NCBI RefSeq assembly: GCF_023715895.1
Contig: NZ_JAMBOO010000012.1
Coordinates: 37,707-101,706, forward strand
DNA: 64,000 nt
Direction of reading: 5' to 3'
Source: Domibacillus indicus
GTDB taxonomy: Bacteria; Bacillota; Bacilli; Bacillales; Domibacillaceae
Position numbers and translations under genes: made by a program. The notes under the pieces are model-generated. The model saw only the letters and a program-made list of their open reading frames with translations, was not told the origin of the DNA and searched no databases. Within the stretch, counting starts at the first letter, position 1; the number at the start of each line of letters is the position of its first letter. Below are positions 45,545 to 54,539 of this stretch, piece by piece.

Positions 45545-45673
45545 ATGCACTGGCTTCGCTTAATCCCTGTAGCTTTTTTCTCTTTATCGGCTTTATCGCT
45601 ATTTACCATTCAAGCCGAGGGAATTCTACATTCTATCCAGGAATTTATCGCTTTTTATAAGCAGGATTCCTGA
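45545..45673 (+). CDS. Membrane miniprotein, 42 residues
   Basis: ATG 6 bases after GGAGGGG (45532-45538), one hydrophobic helix (LIPVAFFSLSALSLFTI), and a terminator 10 bases after the stop. These signals bracket a real short gene. Function unknown. Confidence 0.65.
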   Translation: MHWLRLIPVAFFSLSALSLFTIQAEGILHSIQEFIAFYKQDS

Positions 45674-45682
45674 TTCATTTGA

Positions 45683-45712
45683 TAAAATCCCTTTAAGGGA
45701 TTTTTTTTATGT
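45683..45712 (+). terminator. Intrinsic terminator
   Basis: AAAATCCCTT / AAGGGATTTT with T8. Confidence 0.82.
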
Positions 45713-45940
45713 ATTCCTTTAGCACTACTCTCCCAAGCAAGAAACAATCCCCTTCTTTCAAAGTAAGCTTTGCATCCTTTCCTCCATTTTTCCATTTACT
45801 TGTTAATAAAAAGTTTATATTGTTCTCATTATACTAAATCAATCACTCAAACTAAATTCGTGATATAATTCTCATAGTAAACGCTTACCCAAATACCTAT
45901 CACTAAAGTAAATATTAACTTTTTAAGGGGCTGTTGAACG

Positions 45941-46597
45941 GTGATCATGGATAGTAACCAAGCAACCATAAAAGAACAAACCATTTTTAGCCACACAGGA
46001 AATCTTATTCAAACCGAAGATAGAGAAATTAAGGTCATTGCGCGATTTGAGGAACCGCTCATTGTCGTTTTAGGAAATGTGTTGAGCGATGAAGAATGCG
46101 ATGAGCTGATCAACTTGTCAAAAGACAATGTGCAGCGTTCAAAAATTGGAGCTTCACATGAAGTAAATGAAATGAGAACAAGCAGCGGAACGTTTTTGCA
46201 AGGTGATGAAAGCGATATCATTGAAAAAGTTGAAAAAAGACTGTCCTCGATTATGAATATACCCATTGAACATGGAGATGGTCTTCACATTTTAAAATAT
46301 ACTCCTGGTCAAGAGTACAAAGCGCATTTTGATTTTTTTGCCCCAACAAGTCCTGCAGCGAAAAATAATAGAATCAGTACACTCGTTTTGTACTTAAACG
46401 ATGTAGAACAAGGCGGAGAAACCTTTTTCCCTAAACTTAATTTTTCTGTTTCTCCACAAAAAGGAATGGCGGTCTACTTTGAATACTTTTATAACGATAA
46501 AAGCATAAACGAACTTACTTTGCACGGTGGAGCACCCGTTATCAGGGGAGAAAAATGGATTGCTACACAGTGGATGAGAAGGCAGAAGTTAAGATAA
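45941..46597 (+). CDS. Prolyl 4-hydroxylase-like Fe(II)/2-oxoglutarate dioxygenase
   Basis: 218 residues, the size of the Bacillus anthracis prolyl 4-hydroxylase. Iron ligands His129 and Asp131 (AHFDFF) and His195, with Lys205 for 2-oxoglutarate (LHGGAPVIRGEKWIATQWMR). ECDELINLS near the N-terminus is also typical. GTG at 45941 is 10 bases after AAGGGG. Such enzymes hydroxylate proline in collagen-like or other proteins; no collagen-like gene is nearby. Confidence 0.9.
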   Translation: MIMDSNQATIKEQTIFSHTGNLIQTEDREIKVIARFEEPLIVVLGNVLSDEECDELINLSKDNVQRSKIGASHEVNEMRTSSGTFLQGDESDIIEKVEKRLSSIMNIPIEHGDGLHILKYTPGQEYKAHFDFFAPTSPAAKNNRISTLVLYLNDVEQGGETFFPKLNFSVSPQKGMAVYFEYFYNDKSINELTLHGGAPVIRGEKWIATQWMRRQKLR

Positions 46598-46602
46598 AGA
46601 GG

Positions 46603-46640
46603 AAAAGCCAAACTTTGACTAATCAAGGTTTGGCTTTTTA
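46603..46640 (+). terminator. Intrinsic terminator
   Basis: 16-bp stem AAAAGCCAAACTTTGA with TCAAGGTTTGGCTTTT (one G-U). Confidence 0.9.
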
Positions 46641-46844
46641 AATGAAGTTGAATAGCTGGGTCACTTATGCCTGCTGCCAAGTCGTTAACATCCCACCCTG
46701 TGAATCTTTACTTCACTTTTCCACCTTAATTGATATCGATGCTTATTGAAGGCAGCAACTCTCCTTACATGTTTCCAGATAAAATCTTTCTAGTGTAATT
46801 ATAATTTTGGCAAAAATGAAATAACGTACCGTTAGTGTCGTCTT

Positions 46845-46852
46845 TTGTCGAA
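46845..46852 (+). promoter_or_regulatory. Candidate Spo0A box upstream of the kinase
   Basis: TTGTCGAA matches the 0A-box core exactly, 150 bases before the kinase start. Confidence 0.45.
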
Positions 46853-47001
46853 GAAAATTGATAGAATTTAGACTTTTATTGTAGGAAAATAATAATTCTA
46901 AGCAGGTAATTTTCTAATTGCTTTTCCTTGGCTTTAAAAAGTTTATACAGGTGAAGTGAGAGTAGTGATTATTACAGAGAGGACCAAAAGGAGTTACAAG
47001 C

Positions 47002-48267
47002 ATGAATACTACATTTGAAACATTTCAAGTCCTTTTATTACACCTTCTTCTAATTCTTACTTTTTTCTTTTTATTTATATATGTTAGCCAGTCTAAATGG
47101 AACAGATTTATGAATGGATTTTTTAATATTGCTATCTCTGGGAGCTCCATTATTCTTTGCATGACTTTCCCAATTATTACGCCAAGCCATACAGTGGATT
47201 TTCGACAGGTTCCCTTTTTCATTGGCTCTTTATACGGAGGAAGAAAAGTTGCTTTTGTTCTATTTATAATTCTTATCGCCTACCGGCTGTATTTAGGGTA
47301 TCCTGACTTTCAGGGAGCTTTGCTGGCCTACACTGCGATCTTAATTTTACTATGGATTACTATTCCTTTTTTTCATAAAGCAACTGTTTTAAAGAGAAAA
47401 CTTTTTGTTATCTTCATGATTTCATTTATAGCTATACTAAGTATTGTGTCTACTTTTTATTTGTCTTTCCCCGAGCTAATGAATTTCAGCTACCTGGCAT
47501 CTGCATCCGTTTTCTTTCTTGCTCAATTTGTTGCACTCTCTTTTTTTATCATATTTATTGAAAAGTCCAGAAGTGAGAAGCATTTAACCAAAGAAATCAG
47601 AAAATTAGAAAAGTTAAAGACCATCAGTGATATTGCGGCCAGTATTTCTCATGAAGTAAGAAATCCTTTAACTGTTTCAAAAGGATTTCTCCAAATGCTA
47701 AGAGATCCTCTTCTTAAGGAAGAGGAAAAAAACAGGTACATAGATATAGCAGTAGAGGAATTGGATAGAGCTGAATCCGTAATTAGTGATTACCTCACTT
47801 TCGCTAAACCTTCAATAGAAAATGTTAGAACATTGAATTTAAAAAAGGAACTTACTTCTGCCATCAAAGTAATTAAGCCTTTTGCCGACATGAATAATGT
47901 TTATATTGAACTGCAACAGTATCCAGATGTTTACATTGCAGGTGAAGATCAGAAACTTCATCAGTCTCTCATTAATCTTATTAAAAATGCTATAGAAGCA
48001 ATACCTGAAGGAGGAAAAGTAGCTATTTCGCTACAGAAACAAAACGGCAAAGCAGTTATCACTATCGAAGATACGGGAGTTGGCATGACAGAAGAACAAA
48101 TTGAGCGTTTAGGGACCCCTTACTACACAACGAAAGAAAAAGGAACTGGGCTCGGCACAATGGTGATCTTCAGCATTATAAAAGCGATGCGTGGTGAAAT
48201 TAAAGTAAACAGTGAAGTAGGAAAAGGCACTCGCTTTACGATTCTCCTTCCATTGGTTGAACATTAA
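47002..48267 (+). CDS. Sensor histidine kinase, KinB-like
   Basis: 421 residues. N-terminal half has five or six membrane helices with the 5TM-LYT pattern (FRQVPFFIGSLYGG at 68-81). The HisKA box ISHEVRNPLTVSKGFL has His217; the ATPase domain has NLIKNAIEAIPEGG (N box), DTGVGM and GTGLGT. Size and layout equal KinB, a kinase feeding the sporulation phosphorelay, rather than two-component kinases with a cognate regulator. No response regulator gene is adjacent, as for an orphan sporulation kinase. The signal is unknown. Confidence 0.85.
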   Translation: MNTTFETFQVLLLHLLLILTFFFLFIYVSQSKWNRFMNGFFNIAISGSSIILCMTFPIITPSHTVDFRQVPFFIGSLYGGRKVAFVLFIILIAYRLYLGYPDFQGALLAYTAILILLWITIPFFHKATVLKRKLFVIFMISFIAILSIVSTFYLSFPELMNFSYLASASVFFLAQFVALSFFIIFIEKSRSEKHLTKEIRKLEKLKTISDIAASISHEVRNPLTVSKGFLQMLRDPLLKEEEKNRYIDIAVEELDRAESVISDYLTFAKPSIENVRTLNLKKELTSAIKVIKPFADMNNVYIELQQYPDVYIAGEDQKLHQSLINLIKNAIEAIPEGGKVAISLQKQNGKAVITIEDTGVGMTEEQIERLGTPYYTTKEKGTGLGTMVIFSIIKAMRGEIKVNSEVGKGTRFTILLPLVEH

Positions 48268-48360
48268 GGCTTGCAAATCTGCATATGATATACAACATAA
48301 TCGAGATCCTGACGGAAGGGCTTATGAAAGATAGGAAATAGATAATGCTTTAGAAAGAAA

Positions 48361-48393
48361 AAGCCGTATCAGCATTCTAACTGATGCGGCTTA
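48361..48393. terminator. Bidirectional terminator-like hairpin
   Basis: AAGCCGTATCAG / CTGATGCGGCTT between the kinase and the convergent HD-GYP fragment. Confidence 0.75.
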
Positions 48394-48765
48394 AATTATA
48401 AACTTATTGGAAAAACTGGGCTGTTTCTTCTCAAATATCCCCATTCTCTCTCTTTCCAAAATGGCTAGAAACGCTTTTGCAGTTTGAGGATCGAACTGAC
48501 TCCCTATATTCTTTTCAATCTCACCCATTGTATAGTTTAAATCCATGATTGGTTTGTAGACCCGCTTTGTTGTCATGGTATCAAAAGAATCAGCGACAGC
48601 CAAAATACGCGCTGCCAGGGGGATCTCTTCTTTTTTCAAACCGTGGGGATACCCATTTCCATCGTATCGCTCATGATGATACAACACCATGTCGAGAACA
48701 CCGTTTCTTTTGAAATCGGAAATATGCTTTAATGTTTCGTATCCTATTGTTGGGTGCAGTTTATT
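48391..48765 (-). pseudogene. HD-GYP phosphodiesterase fragment, cut by TnpB element copy 2
   Basis: C-terminal ~124 residues only: KLHPTIGYETLKHI, YHHERYDGNGYP (the GYP motif) and ARILAVADSFDTMTT are the hallmarks of cyclic-di-GMP phosphodiesterases. The frame runs straight into the transposon end at 48766. No HD-GYP N-terminal part is found on the other side of the element, so the gene had probably also lost its front. Confidence 0.85.
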
Positions 48766-48960
48766 GAACTACCGCCCACTTACCTGACGGTTGAAGTGGG
48801 GGATTCCTGGGCAAGAGGATCTTCGACCCCCAGTAATCAGGCTAACCCCGTATTCCAACGGTTTTATGACCAAACTTAAATAGACTGAAGTGAAAGAAGC
48901 CGAAGAGCTTCTTTTTTAATATTCAGGCTTGCATTCAGGTCCCGGTCGTGACGTGCGCCG
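48750..48960 (-). ncRNA. Predicted reRNA (omega RNA) of TnpB copy 2
   Basis: Conserved 3' noncoding part shared with copy 1, ending in the right-end hairpin. The guide would start at 48765 and run into the HD-GYP fragment. Extent is inferred. Confidence 0.5.
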
Positions 48961-50225
48961 CAGGATGGACATTCCCACACTCGGACAGCGAGATTTTTTA
49001 CATCCTTATGCTGGTGGCCGCACCTTGAGCAGAGCTGGCTTGATGGGAAGAACGGATCGACGTTTATGATCGTCCGTCCGTACCACTTCGCTTTGTAAGC
49101 GAGCATTTCGTTGAACCTCGACCATGATGCATCGTGAATCCCCTTGCTTAGTTTTTTGTTTTGGACGAGATTCTTCACCGACAAATTCTCCACCGCGATC
49201 ACTTGGTTTTCATGAACGAGCCTGGTCGTCAGCTTGTGAAGAAAATCTTCTCTTGTGTGTTTGATTTTTTCGTGCAGTTTAGCAATCTGGGCTTTATTTT
49301 TTTTCCACGATTTCGACCCTTCTTTTTTACGTGCAAACGCACGCTGAAGAAAGGCTAATCGCTTTTCGTATTTTTGATAGTATTTCGGGTTGGCAATGGA
49401 TTCACCGTTGGAGAGCACGGCAAATTCTTTTAATCCCAGATCAATGCCAACGGCATCGTTGGTGCTTGGTTTGTACGGGGAATAAGGCATCTCGCAAATG
49501 ACCGAAATAGAATACCGGCCGGTACTGCTTCGGCGCACGGTGACACGCTTAATGTCACCTTCAATGTTTCGGGACTTTGAAAAACGAATCCAGCCGAGTT
49601 TCGGCAGCTGAACGCGATTGTCCACGATTTTAATATTGTGATTTGTCATTTTGGTTGTGTAGCTTTGGACCGGTTTTTTCTTGCTTTTGAATGTCGGATG
49701 GCCCTTAAAGTCATACGCCGTTGGCGTATAGCCTTCTGCACATTTTTTAGCGGCTCGTTTTTTTAATTCTTTTTTCGGCTGTTCCTTATATTTTTTGAAT
49801 CCTTCGTACTGATATTCGATGCTTGCCTGAAGAGCAATACTGTCAGAACCAGACAACCATTTGAACGTTTCTTTTAGCCCAGGGAGGAGCTTTTTAGCAG
49901 CTGTTTCTGTATACCGTTTTTTTGTTTTTTCGAAACTCTTGATGTTTTCATTTAATATATAATTGTAGACAAACCGGCAGCAGCCGATCGTTTGGTTAAT
50001 CAGTTGTTTTTGCTCATCACTTGGATGGATTTTAAACCGAAAGGCTTTAAAATGAAGGTTCTGTTTTTCATCTTTTTTGGTTTTTATCATCTTCCTCACC
50101 CCCTGAACGTTTGTTCTGTACCTAATTATACCATTTTAGCAATAGAGCGTTCAAGGAAAAAGGATGACTGAAAGAGCAACGATTCATCCCCCACTTAGCA
50201 AGCTTGAAGTGGGGGTGTTCTCGCC
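48766..50225 (-). mobile_element. IS200/IS605-group tnpB-only element, copy 2 (intact)
   Basis: 1460 bp, same ends as copy 1: GGCGAGAACACC at the left end (50225) and GTAGTTC at the right end (48766), with hairpins near both. tnpA is absent, so movement would need a transposase in trans. Confidence 0.9.
48876..50090 (-). CDS. tnpB: TnpB RNA-guided endonuclease
   Basis: 404 residues from the ATG at 50090 (407 with the upstream GTG). In the 407 numbering the RuvC triad is Asp220 (GIDLGLKEF), Glu304 (VAVENLS) and Asp387 (RDLNAS). The zinc finger Cys357/360/377/380 is complete. The protein cuts DNA next to a short target-adjacent motif when guided by reRNA, keeping the element at its site. Unlike copy 1 there is no nonsense codon. 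GGGGGTGAGG precedes the start. Confidence 0.92.
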   Translation of the reverse strand: MIKTKKDEKQNLHFKAFRFKIHPSDEQKQLINQTIGCCRFVYNYILNENIKSFEKTKKRYTETAAKKLLPGLKETFKWLSGSDSIALQASIEYQYEGFKKYKEQPKKELKKRAAKKCAEGYTPTAYDFKGHPTFKSKKKPVQSYTTKMTNHNIKIVDNRVQLPKLGWIRFSKSRNIEGDIKRVTVRRSSTGRYSISVICEMPYSPYKPSTNDAVGIDLGLKEFAVLSNGESIANPKYYQKYEKRLAFLQRAFARKKEGSKSWKKNKAQIAKLHEKIKHTREDFLHKLTTRLVHENQVIAVENLSVKNLVQNKKLSKGIHDASWSRFNEMLAYKAKWYGRTIINVDPFFPSSQLCSRCGHQHKDVKNLAVRVWECPSCGARHDRDLNASLNIKKEALRLLSLQSI

Positions 50226-50824
50226 AAAGATGATAAAGTACAATAACAATCTGGCACAGAAGAATTTGAGCCAGATTTATTTCGGGTAGTTCTATGAATA
50301 TTATGAGGACATCTTAAACGTTGTTTTTATTTGTTGTCTCCGTTATGCACCTGCCTTTCGAAGGAAGCCAAACCTATAGAGGCTGCACTACATTCAAAGT
50401 AAAATGCTCTATCAGAATCTTTAATTTAGGTGGAGAGGTCTGAGGATCATATTTGTCAGTCTTTATTTTTTCATCATTAACGGACTGATAGTGTAATAAG
50501 AGGTTATTTCAAAGAGGTTGTGTCTCACCATACATTAAATGCTTTCTTGATTTTTTTATATATTTGAATTTTGCACATTGTTAAATTTGTTAAAATAACT
50601 ATCTCATTTATCCTGTAATAAATTCATCTTCATACTTTTCTTAAAAAACATGGTTTTATTTTGTATAACAAGAGAAGGTCTATTCTGGCAAGTCTTTATA
50701 TCCTGTCGAATTCGTATTATCACCTTTTGCTTTCTTAAAAATAAAACTTTTTGTTATACTATGGTCATTTATACAGGCTTCCCTTAAACTCCCCCATACT
50801 ATGTAAAAGTGGGAGGTGATAATC
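50226..50824. other. Intergenic region, no supported gene
   Basis: 600 A+T-rich bases between the transposon and the YjcZ-type gene. I find no HD-GYP remnant and no RNA I can name. Confidence 0.4.
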
Positions 50825-50950
50825 GTGAGCTGTGAAAACAATGGTGGGTACGGATCTGGCTTTGCACTAATTGTTGTTTTGTTTATTCTTTTAATCATTA
50901 TCGGTGTCTCTTATGTTGGAGGCGAATATGGTGGTGGCGGATACTGCTAA
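50825..50950 (+). CDS. YjcZ-family sporulation miniprotein
   Basis: 41 residues from GTG behind GGGAGGTGAT. Gly/Tyr-rich ends flank one helix: [20 protein letters not shown] then YGGGGYC. This is the signature of the YjcZ/SscA tiny membrane proteins made in sporulating bacilli. Confidence 0.88.
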   Translation: MSCENNGGYGSGFALIVVLFILLIIIGVSYVGGEYGGGGYC

Positions 50951-51627
50951 GTGTCCAACACTGGCCTGTAAAACATTTCAAGTTAGTCGAGCTTTTCAGC
51001 TGTTCCCCCGCTTCCTTCTTTAGCTCCCTATTTGATATATAGTTGACTGTATTAAATAATACAGTCTTTTTTTGTTCAAATTTTTTTATAGATAGTGATA
51101 AGTCGGTTCATTCTTATGAGAGCCTTAACTCACTGCCTTTCCTTCAGTCAGATCCCTCGCCAGGCTGCTTTTATGAAAATCCCCACCACTTCTTTGCTTC
51201 ATGCAGCCAGATGTCAGCTAAGGATAACCATTAATCATTTCTTACTCAGCAAGCCCTTGTTTAAGGTCACGCTCATATTGCTGCTTATTGGGTCTCGTCA
51301 GGCATAGGGCATTTCTTTTTATTCACTGTTCTTCGAAAAGCGACAAGCATAATCCTGGTCTGCTTTTTTCACTTAAACCAGCCTTTTTGATTCAAACTTT
51401 CCTTTACAATAAGCTTGTATCTCTTTTGGTGTTCATTGCTGTTTAGCGACTGCTCCGCAACATGGCTATTGTTGTTTACCTCTCCCCAAGTCTAATCACG
51501 GTTTTCCTCCTCAAAACACGCTATTTTAGTTCTCATTTCCCACATATAAAATCGTTTATTTTTCACTAAACTGGGTATTTTAATTATGATAAAATCACAA
51601 TATTTATTTTGTGGAGGTTTTCTTTAT
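50951..51627. other. Intergenic region with a possible decayed repeat copy (F)
   Basis: No gene. At 51066-51165 a stretch ending TCAGTCAGATCC...AGGCTGCTTTTATG resembles the repeated small-RNA-like element but its stem is imperfect. Open frames here overlap each other and lack binding sites. Confidence 0.35.
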
Positions 51628-51798
51628 ATGTCTTCAAACGAATTAACTTTATGGATATTTCTAACAATTTTGGAGCTTATTCTTATTTATCCAATCATTT
51701 TGAGGCTAATAAAATCTGAAAGGTTTTCAACACTTCAATATAAACAGTCACAAAACATTAACCCTAAACCTAAAGAGAAAGATACATACTTTAATTAA
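51628..51798 (+). CDS. Small membrane protein, 56 residues
   Basis: ATG after GTGGAGG; one membrane helix (LWIFLTILELILIYPIIL) and a polar tail. A terminator begins at the stop codon. Family not recognised. Confidence 0.6.
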   Translation: MSSNELTLWIFLTILELILIYPIILRLIKSERFSTLQYKQSQNINPKPKEKDTYFN

Positions 51799-51823
51799 AG
51801 CGCTTCTGGCGCTTTTTTCATTT
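51797..51823 (+). terminator. Intrinsic terminator
   Basis: AAAGCGC TTCTG GCGCTTT followed by TTT. Confidence 0.8.
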
Positions 51824-51839
51824 TTATAGAACCCTCCTG

Positions 51840-51930
51840 AACTTATCCAACATACTTGGCATGTAAAAACGCTGATTTTCCCATTTGATAACCCATAAAG
51901 CTATACAGCCAGACCTACGTGGGGTGTTCT
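51840..51930 (+). ncRNA. Repeated small-RNA-like element, copy C (decayed)
   Basis: Contains TTGATAACCCATAAAG and CAGCCAGACC as in copy B, but the second stem arm and T run are lost. Confidence 0.35.
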
Positions 51931-52050
51931 TTACCGCCAGCACATCCACTTTTGCTTTTTTTCATTATTAAAGGATAATTGATAATTAGTACGATCAAGC
52001 AATCCCCCTGTGGTACATGCTTGATAGTCCAGGAGCATTGCTTCTGGGTT

Positions 52051-52344
52051 TTATTGAATTCCCCACCGTTTCTTCTTCGCATCCAGCACTCCCTGTGTTA
52101 AATCCTCATACCTCGCTAAAATATGCTCATCGTTTAATCCTTTTGCAACAAACTTTTCGTACTGGATTTTACTCAAGTTCCCTTTTGAATTGACCGGGCG
52201 TTTCCCTCTTGAAGAAAACCTGTTACCTACCCGTTTATCAGCTTCTCTTACATATGCCGGGCGTTTCGCTTCAAATTTCCTGCAATATGCTTCCACTTCT
52301 TCTGGGGTCCATTGTTGTTTAATTACTGCTCTACGGTATGCCAT
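52051..52344 (-). CDS. Hypothetical basic protein, phage-type
   Basis: 97 residues from the ATG at 52344 (GGGGGA upstream). Very basic, rich in Arg/Lys (RKFEAKRPAYVREADKRVGNRF). It overlaps the 3' end of the preceding gene by 22 bases, so the two are one operon. Such small overlapping genes are typical of phage DNA. Function unknown. Confidence 0.6.
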   Translation of the reverse strand: MAYRRAVIKQQWTPEEVEAYCRKFEAKRPAYVREADKRVGNRFSSRGKRPVNSKGNLSKIQYEKFVAKGLNDEHILARYEDLTQGVLDAKKKRWGIQ

Positions 52345-52643
52345 TTCTGCTTTTCCCCCGTCAGTTCTTTGAACCACTCTTTGTCACCTGTTTTTAAAGC
52401 TAGGTCAATCAATGTTGATTTATCTTGGTGCTTGTCCCAAAAATCACCGATCGGTTCCAGCTGCTCTTCTGTGAAGATGCCTGGTGATGGTTTTTTTAAC
52501 ATGTATTTATTGTCCTTAATCCAAATCACTTTTGTTAACTCAACTCGTTTACTGTGCCAGCTAAAATTAATGATGTTGCTTACATATCCAACGGCTGTCA
52601 TATCACCAATTTTGACTGCTTTCCAATCTCCAATGTTTAACAA
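52323..52643 (-). CDS. IDEAL-domain-like small protein
   Basis: 106 residues from a TTG 8 bases after GGAGG. The C-terminus LIDLALKTGDKEWFKELTGE fits the IDEAL motif (I-D-x-A-L ... D-x-x-x-F-x-x-L) found in small Bacillus and phage proteins. The N-terminal part looks beta-rich. It is the first gene of a two-gene unit with the basic protein. Confidence 0.6.
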   Translation of the reverse strand: MLNIGDWKAVKIGDMTAVGYVSNIINFSWHSKRVELTKVIWIKDNKYMLKKPSPGIFTEEQLEPIGDFWDKHQDKSTLIDLALKTGDKEWFKELTGEKQKWHTVEQ

Positions 52644-53216
52644 AGCTTTCACCTCCAGTTTTCTTACTTTCTTTATTTCTCTTTTTATCTGAATTTATTC
52701 ATTCTAAGACACAAACATATGATAATATCTTCTTAAGCTGGTGCTGATTTATGTTCACAAACCCACATATAACGCTCGCAGTGAATTCTCGCTTCCAAAT
52801 TTCGAACTACAAAACATACATATCCTTAACTGGTCACACCATCGTGATTTGTTGCCAGAAGTGTCTGGATTAAAGTGGACCAGCAAGCCTGACTCTTTGG
52901 AATACAAAACTTACAGATGGGATAAGAAGAGGGGCATCCCTCTCCAACTAGCCCAATAGCGCTGTCTTGCCTGTCTTTCACTTCCCGTAGCACTCCTTCT
53001 CCCAATTCGGCAGCTGATTTTCCTTCTTACCCTTGCTTGTATATTTGTATATATGTTAACTCTCCATTTTATACACCTTTACATGCAGCTTTTAGACGTC
53101 TTGTTAGGTAACAAACTCCTTTCTAATAACTAATTTTTATTTAATTCGGTAATAGGCTTCTATTTAATTTTAAATTTTGTATAATTGGCTTAATCTTAAG
53201 AAAAAGGATTGGAATA
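52644..53216. other. Intergenic region, no supported gene
   Basis: 570 bases. A plus-strand frame at 52741-52959 has no binding site and no likeness to a family; it may be a relic. Confidence 0.35.
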
Positions 53217-53579
53217 ATGATACAAGCATTTTGGACAATATACTTAGGGATTTTAGGTGTTTCTTCCATTGGATTTCTTGTTGGGGGCAAATATAAAACT
53301 ATTCCTGCTAAATTAGACTTTGTAATTTCCATCATTACGTGGATTGGCTTATTTGGGTACGTCACTGATAATCAATTCCTTACTCCGCTTCTATGGAAAA
53401 TTGTATTTGTAGTTGGCTTGCTTTGGGATGTCATTTTCAGCTTTAACAGTAAATATTACAGCGGTGATAGAACGCTTGATGAAATTTCCCAACCTTTTAG
53501 AAGCATTTTTATCGTAGTTATCCTTATTGTGACAATTGGTCCTTTGTATTATGGATTGTTCCATTATGCATTTAAATAA
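53217..53579 (+). CDS. Four-helix membrane protein, hypothetical
   Basis: 120 residues with about four membrane helices (FWTIYLGILGVSSIGFLVGG, FVISIITWIGLFGYV, LLWKIVFVVGLLWDVIF, IFIVVILIVTIGPLYYG). AAAAGGATTGG upstream and a strong terminator downstream. Family not recognised. Confidence 0.65.
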   Translation: MIQAFWTIYLGILGVSSIGFLVGGKYKTIPAKLDFVISIITWIGLFGYVTDNQFLTPLLWKIVFVVGLLWDVIFSFNSKYYSGDRTLDEISQPFRSIFIVVILIVTIGPLYYGLFHYAFK

Positions 53580-53595
53580 ATTAAAGATCTTATTT

Positions 53596-53627
53596 AAAAG
53601 GAGACATCAACGACGTCTCCTTTTTTG
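53596..53627 (+). terminator. Intrinsic terminator
   Basis: Perfect AAAAGGAGAC / GTCTCCTTTT stem with T run. Confidence 0.88.
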
Positions 53628-53859
53628 TTTGGATTACTTAAATTATTTAATTGCCTGATATATTACGCATGATCTATTTATGTGTCCGCTGTCGCTCTAT
53701 AAGAGCCTTTTTAGGACTTGTACCTAAAGTGTTTAGACAATGTTTTTATATATTTTTTCACAAAAAAAACCCTAGTTTTTACCGGGGCTTTTTTTATCAT
53801 ACGATTACTCCTTCTCTAACCACTTGTAATGTACGTGGCTTTCCTTCCTGCCAAGTAGG

Positions 53860-54027
53860 TTAGCCTTTAATTCGCAGGCTGTACAAATGACCTTGCACGG
53901 TAGAGGTTGATTTCAAATTAACCCCTTCCCCAATCTCACGAACAGATGGAAGATAATGGTTTGCTTCAATAAAGCTGCTTACGTATTCAAAAATAGTTTT
54001 TTGACGAGCGGATAGTGGTTTACGCAT
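53860..54027 (-). CDS. LexA N-terminal DNA-binding domain protein (55 residues)
   Basis: The whole protein is a LexA-type winged helix: LSARQKTIFEYVSSFIEAN, LPSVREIGEGVNLKSTSTVQ and GHLYSLRIKG match the LexA recognition region. The autoproteolytic domain is absent. It overlaps the end of the upstream gene by 8 bases (translational coupling) and shares an SOS-box-like operator. Could compete with LexA or be a remnant of a phage repressor. Confidence 0.75.
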   Translation of the reverse strand: MRKPLSARQKTIFEYVSSFIEANHYLPSVREIGEGVNLKSTSTVQGHLYSLRIKG

Positions 54028-54244
54028 AACCTATACCCTGCTTTTGTCTAGGCTTAGCAGCTGCCAAAATGTTTTCTCGTTTAAACGTCCGCAATCTGCC
54101 CTGTTTTAGGCAGTACGCCCGAATATAATCCTTTGCGATCTTTCTCACAATAATATTACAATCAGTAATCTCTAGGTTTTCTGCCATGTACATGATTAAA
54201 ACAGGCTGATTTGTTTTGAATGACGTTTTAAACAATCCTTCCAT
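54020..54244 (-). CDS. Small WYL-like protein
   Basis: 74 residues from the ATG at 54244. Pattern QPVLIMYMAENLEITDCNIIV then IAKDYIRAYCLKQGRLRTFK and ENIL resembles the beta-barrel core of WYL domains (ligand-sensing partners of bacterial regulators) and small phage proteins. First gene of a two-gene unit with the LexA-like HTH. Assignment by pattern only. Confidence 0.55.
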   Translation of the reverse strand: MEGLFKTSFKTNQPVLIMYMAENLEITDCNIIVRKIAKDYIRAYCLKQGRLRTFKRENILAAAKPRQKQGIGYA

Positions 54245-54269
54245 TTTAACTGCTTCATTCGTTAATCTA

Positions 54270-54290
54270 ATTATACAGAACATACGTTTT
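54270..54290 (-). promoter_or_regulatory. SOS box (LexA operator) and -10 box
   Basis: AGAACATACGTTTT (54277-54290) fits the Bacillus SOS consensus CGAACRNRYGTTYC at 12 of 14 positions. A perfect TATAAT on the minus strand (54270-54275) follows it, so a bound repressor would block the promoter of the WYL-like/HTH pair. Confidence 0.55.
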
Positions 54291-54501
54291 ATTCCCGAAC
54301 AAAAAACAAACGTGCTTTCGTATTTTTATTTACGCCCAATTAATACATGTAGTGAAGCAGGAATGAAAACAAAGGAACCCCCGAGAATTACCTCGAGGGA
54401 GTGGAAAAGACAAGAAAAAATAGGCTTTTGTTCTGTCACTAATTTAATTTCTCCTAAATAAGTGTAAATCGAAACACTTTTCGTATTCATTTATTCTTTA
54501 T

Positions 54502-54535
54502 GAAAGGCTATCGGGCTATCCGACAGCCTTTTTTA
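54502..54535. terminator. Intrinsic terminator
   Basis: AAAGGCT-TCGG / CCGA-AGCCTTTTTT arms; best T run on the plus strand, next to the end of the YmaF-like gene. Confidence 0.7.
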
Positions 54536-54539
54536 AGTT

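Noticed and set aside
52741..52959. 72-residue frame
   Set aside because: Starts without binding site and matches nothing I know; kept only as a possible relic.
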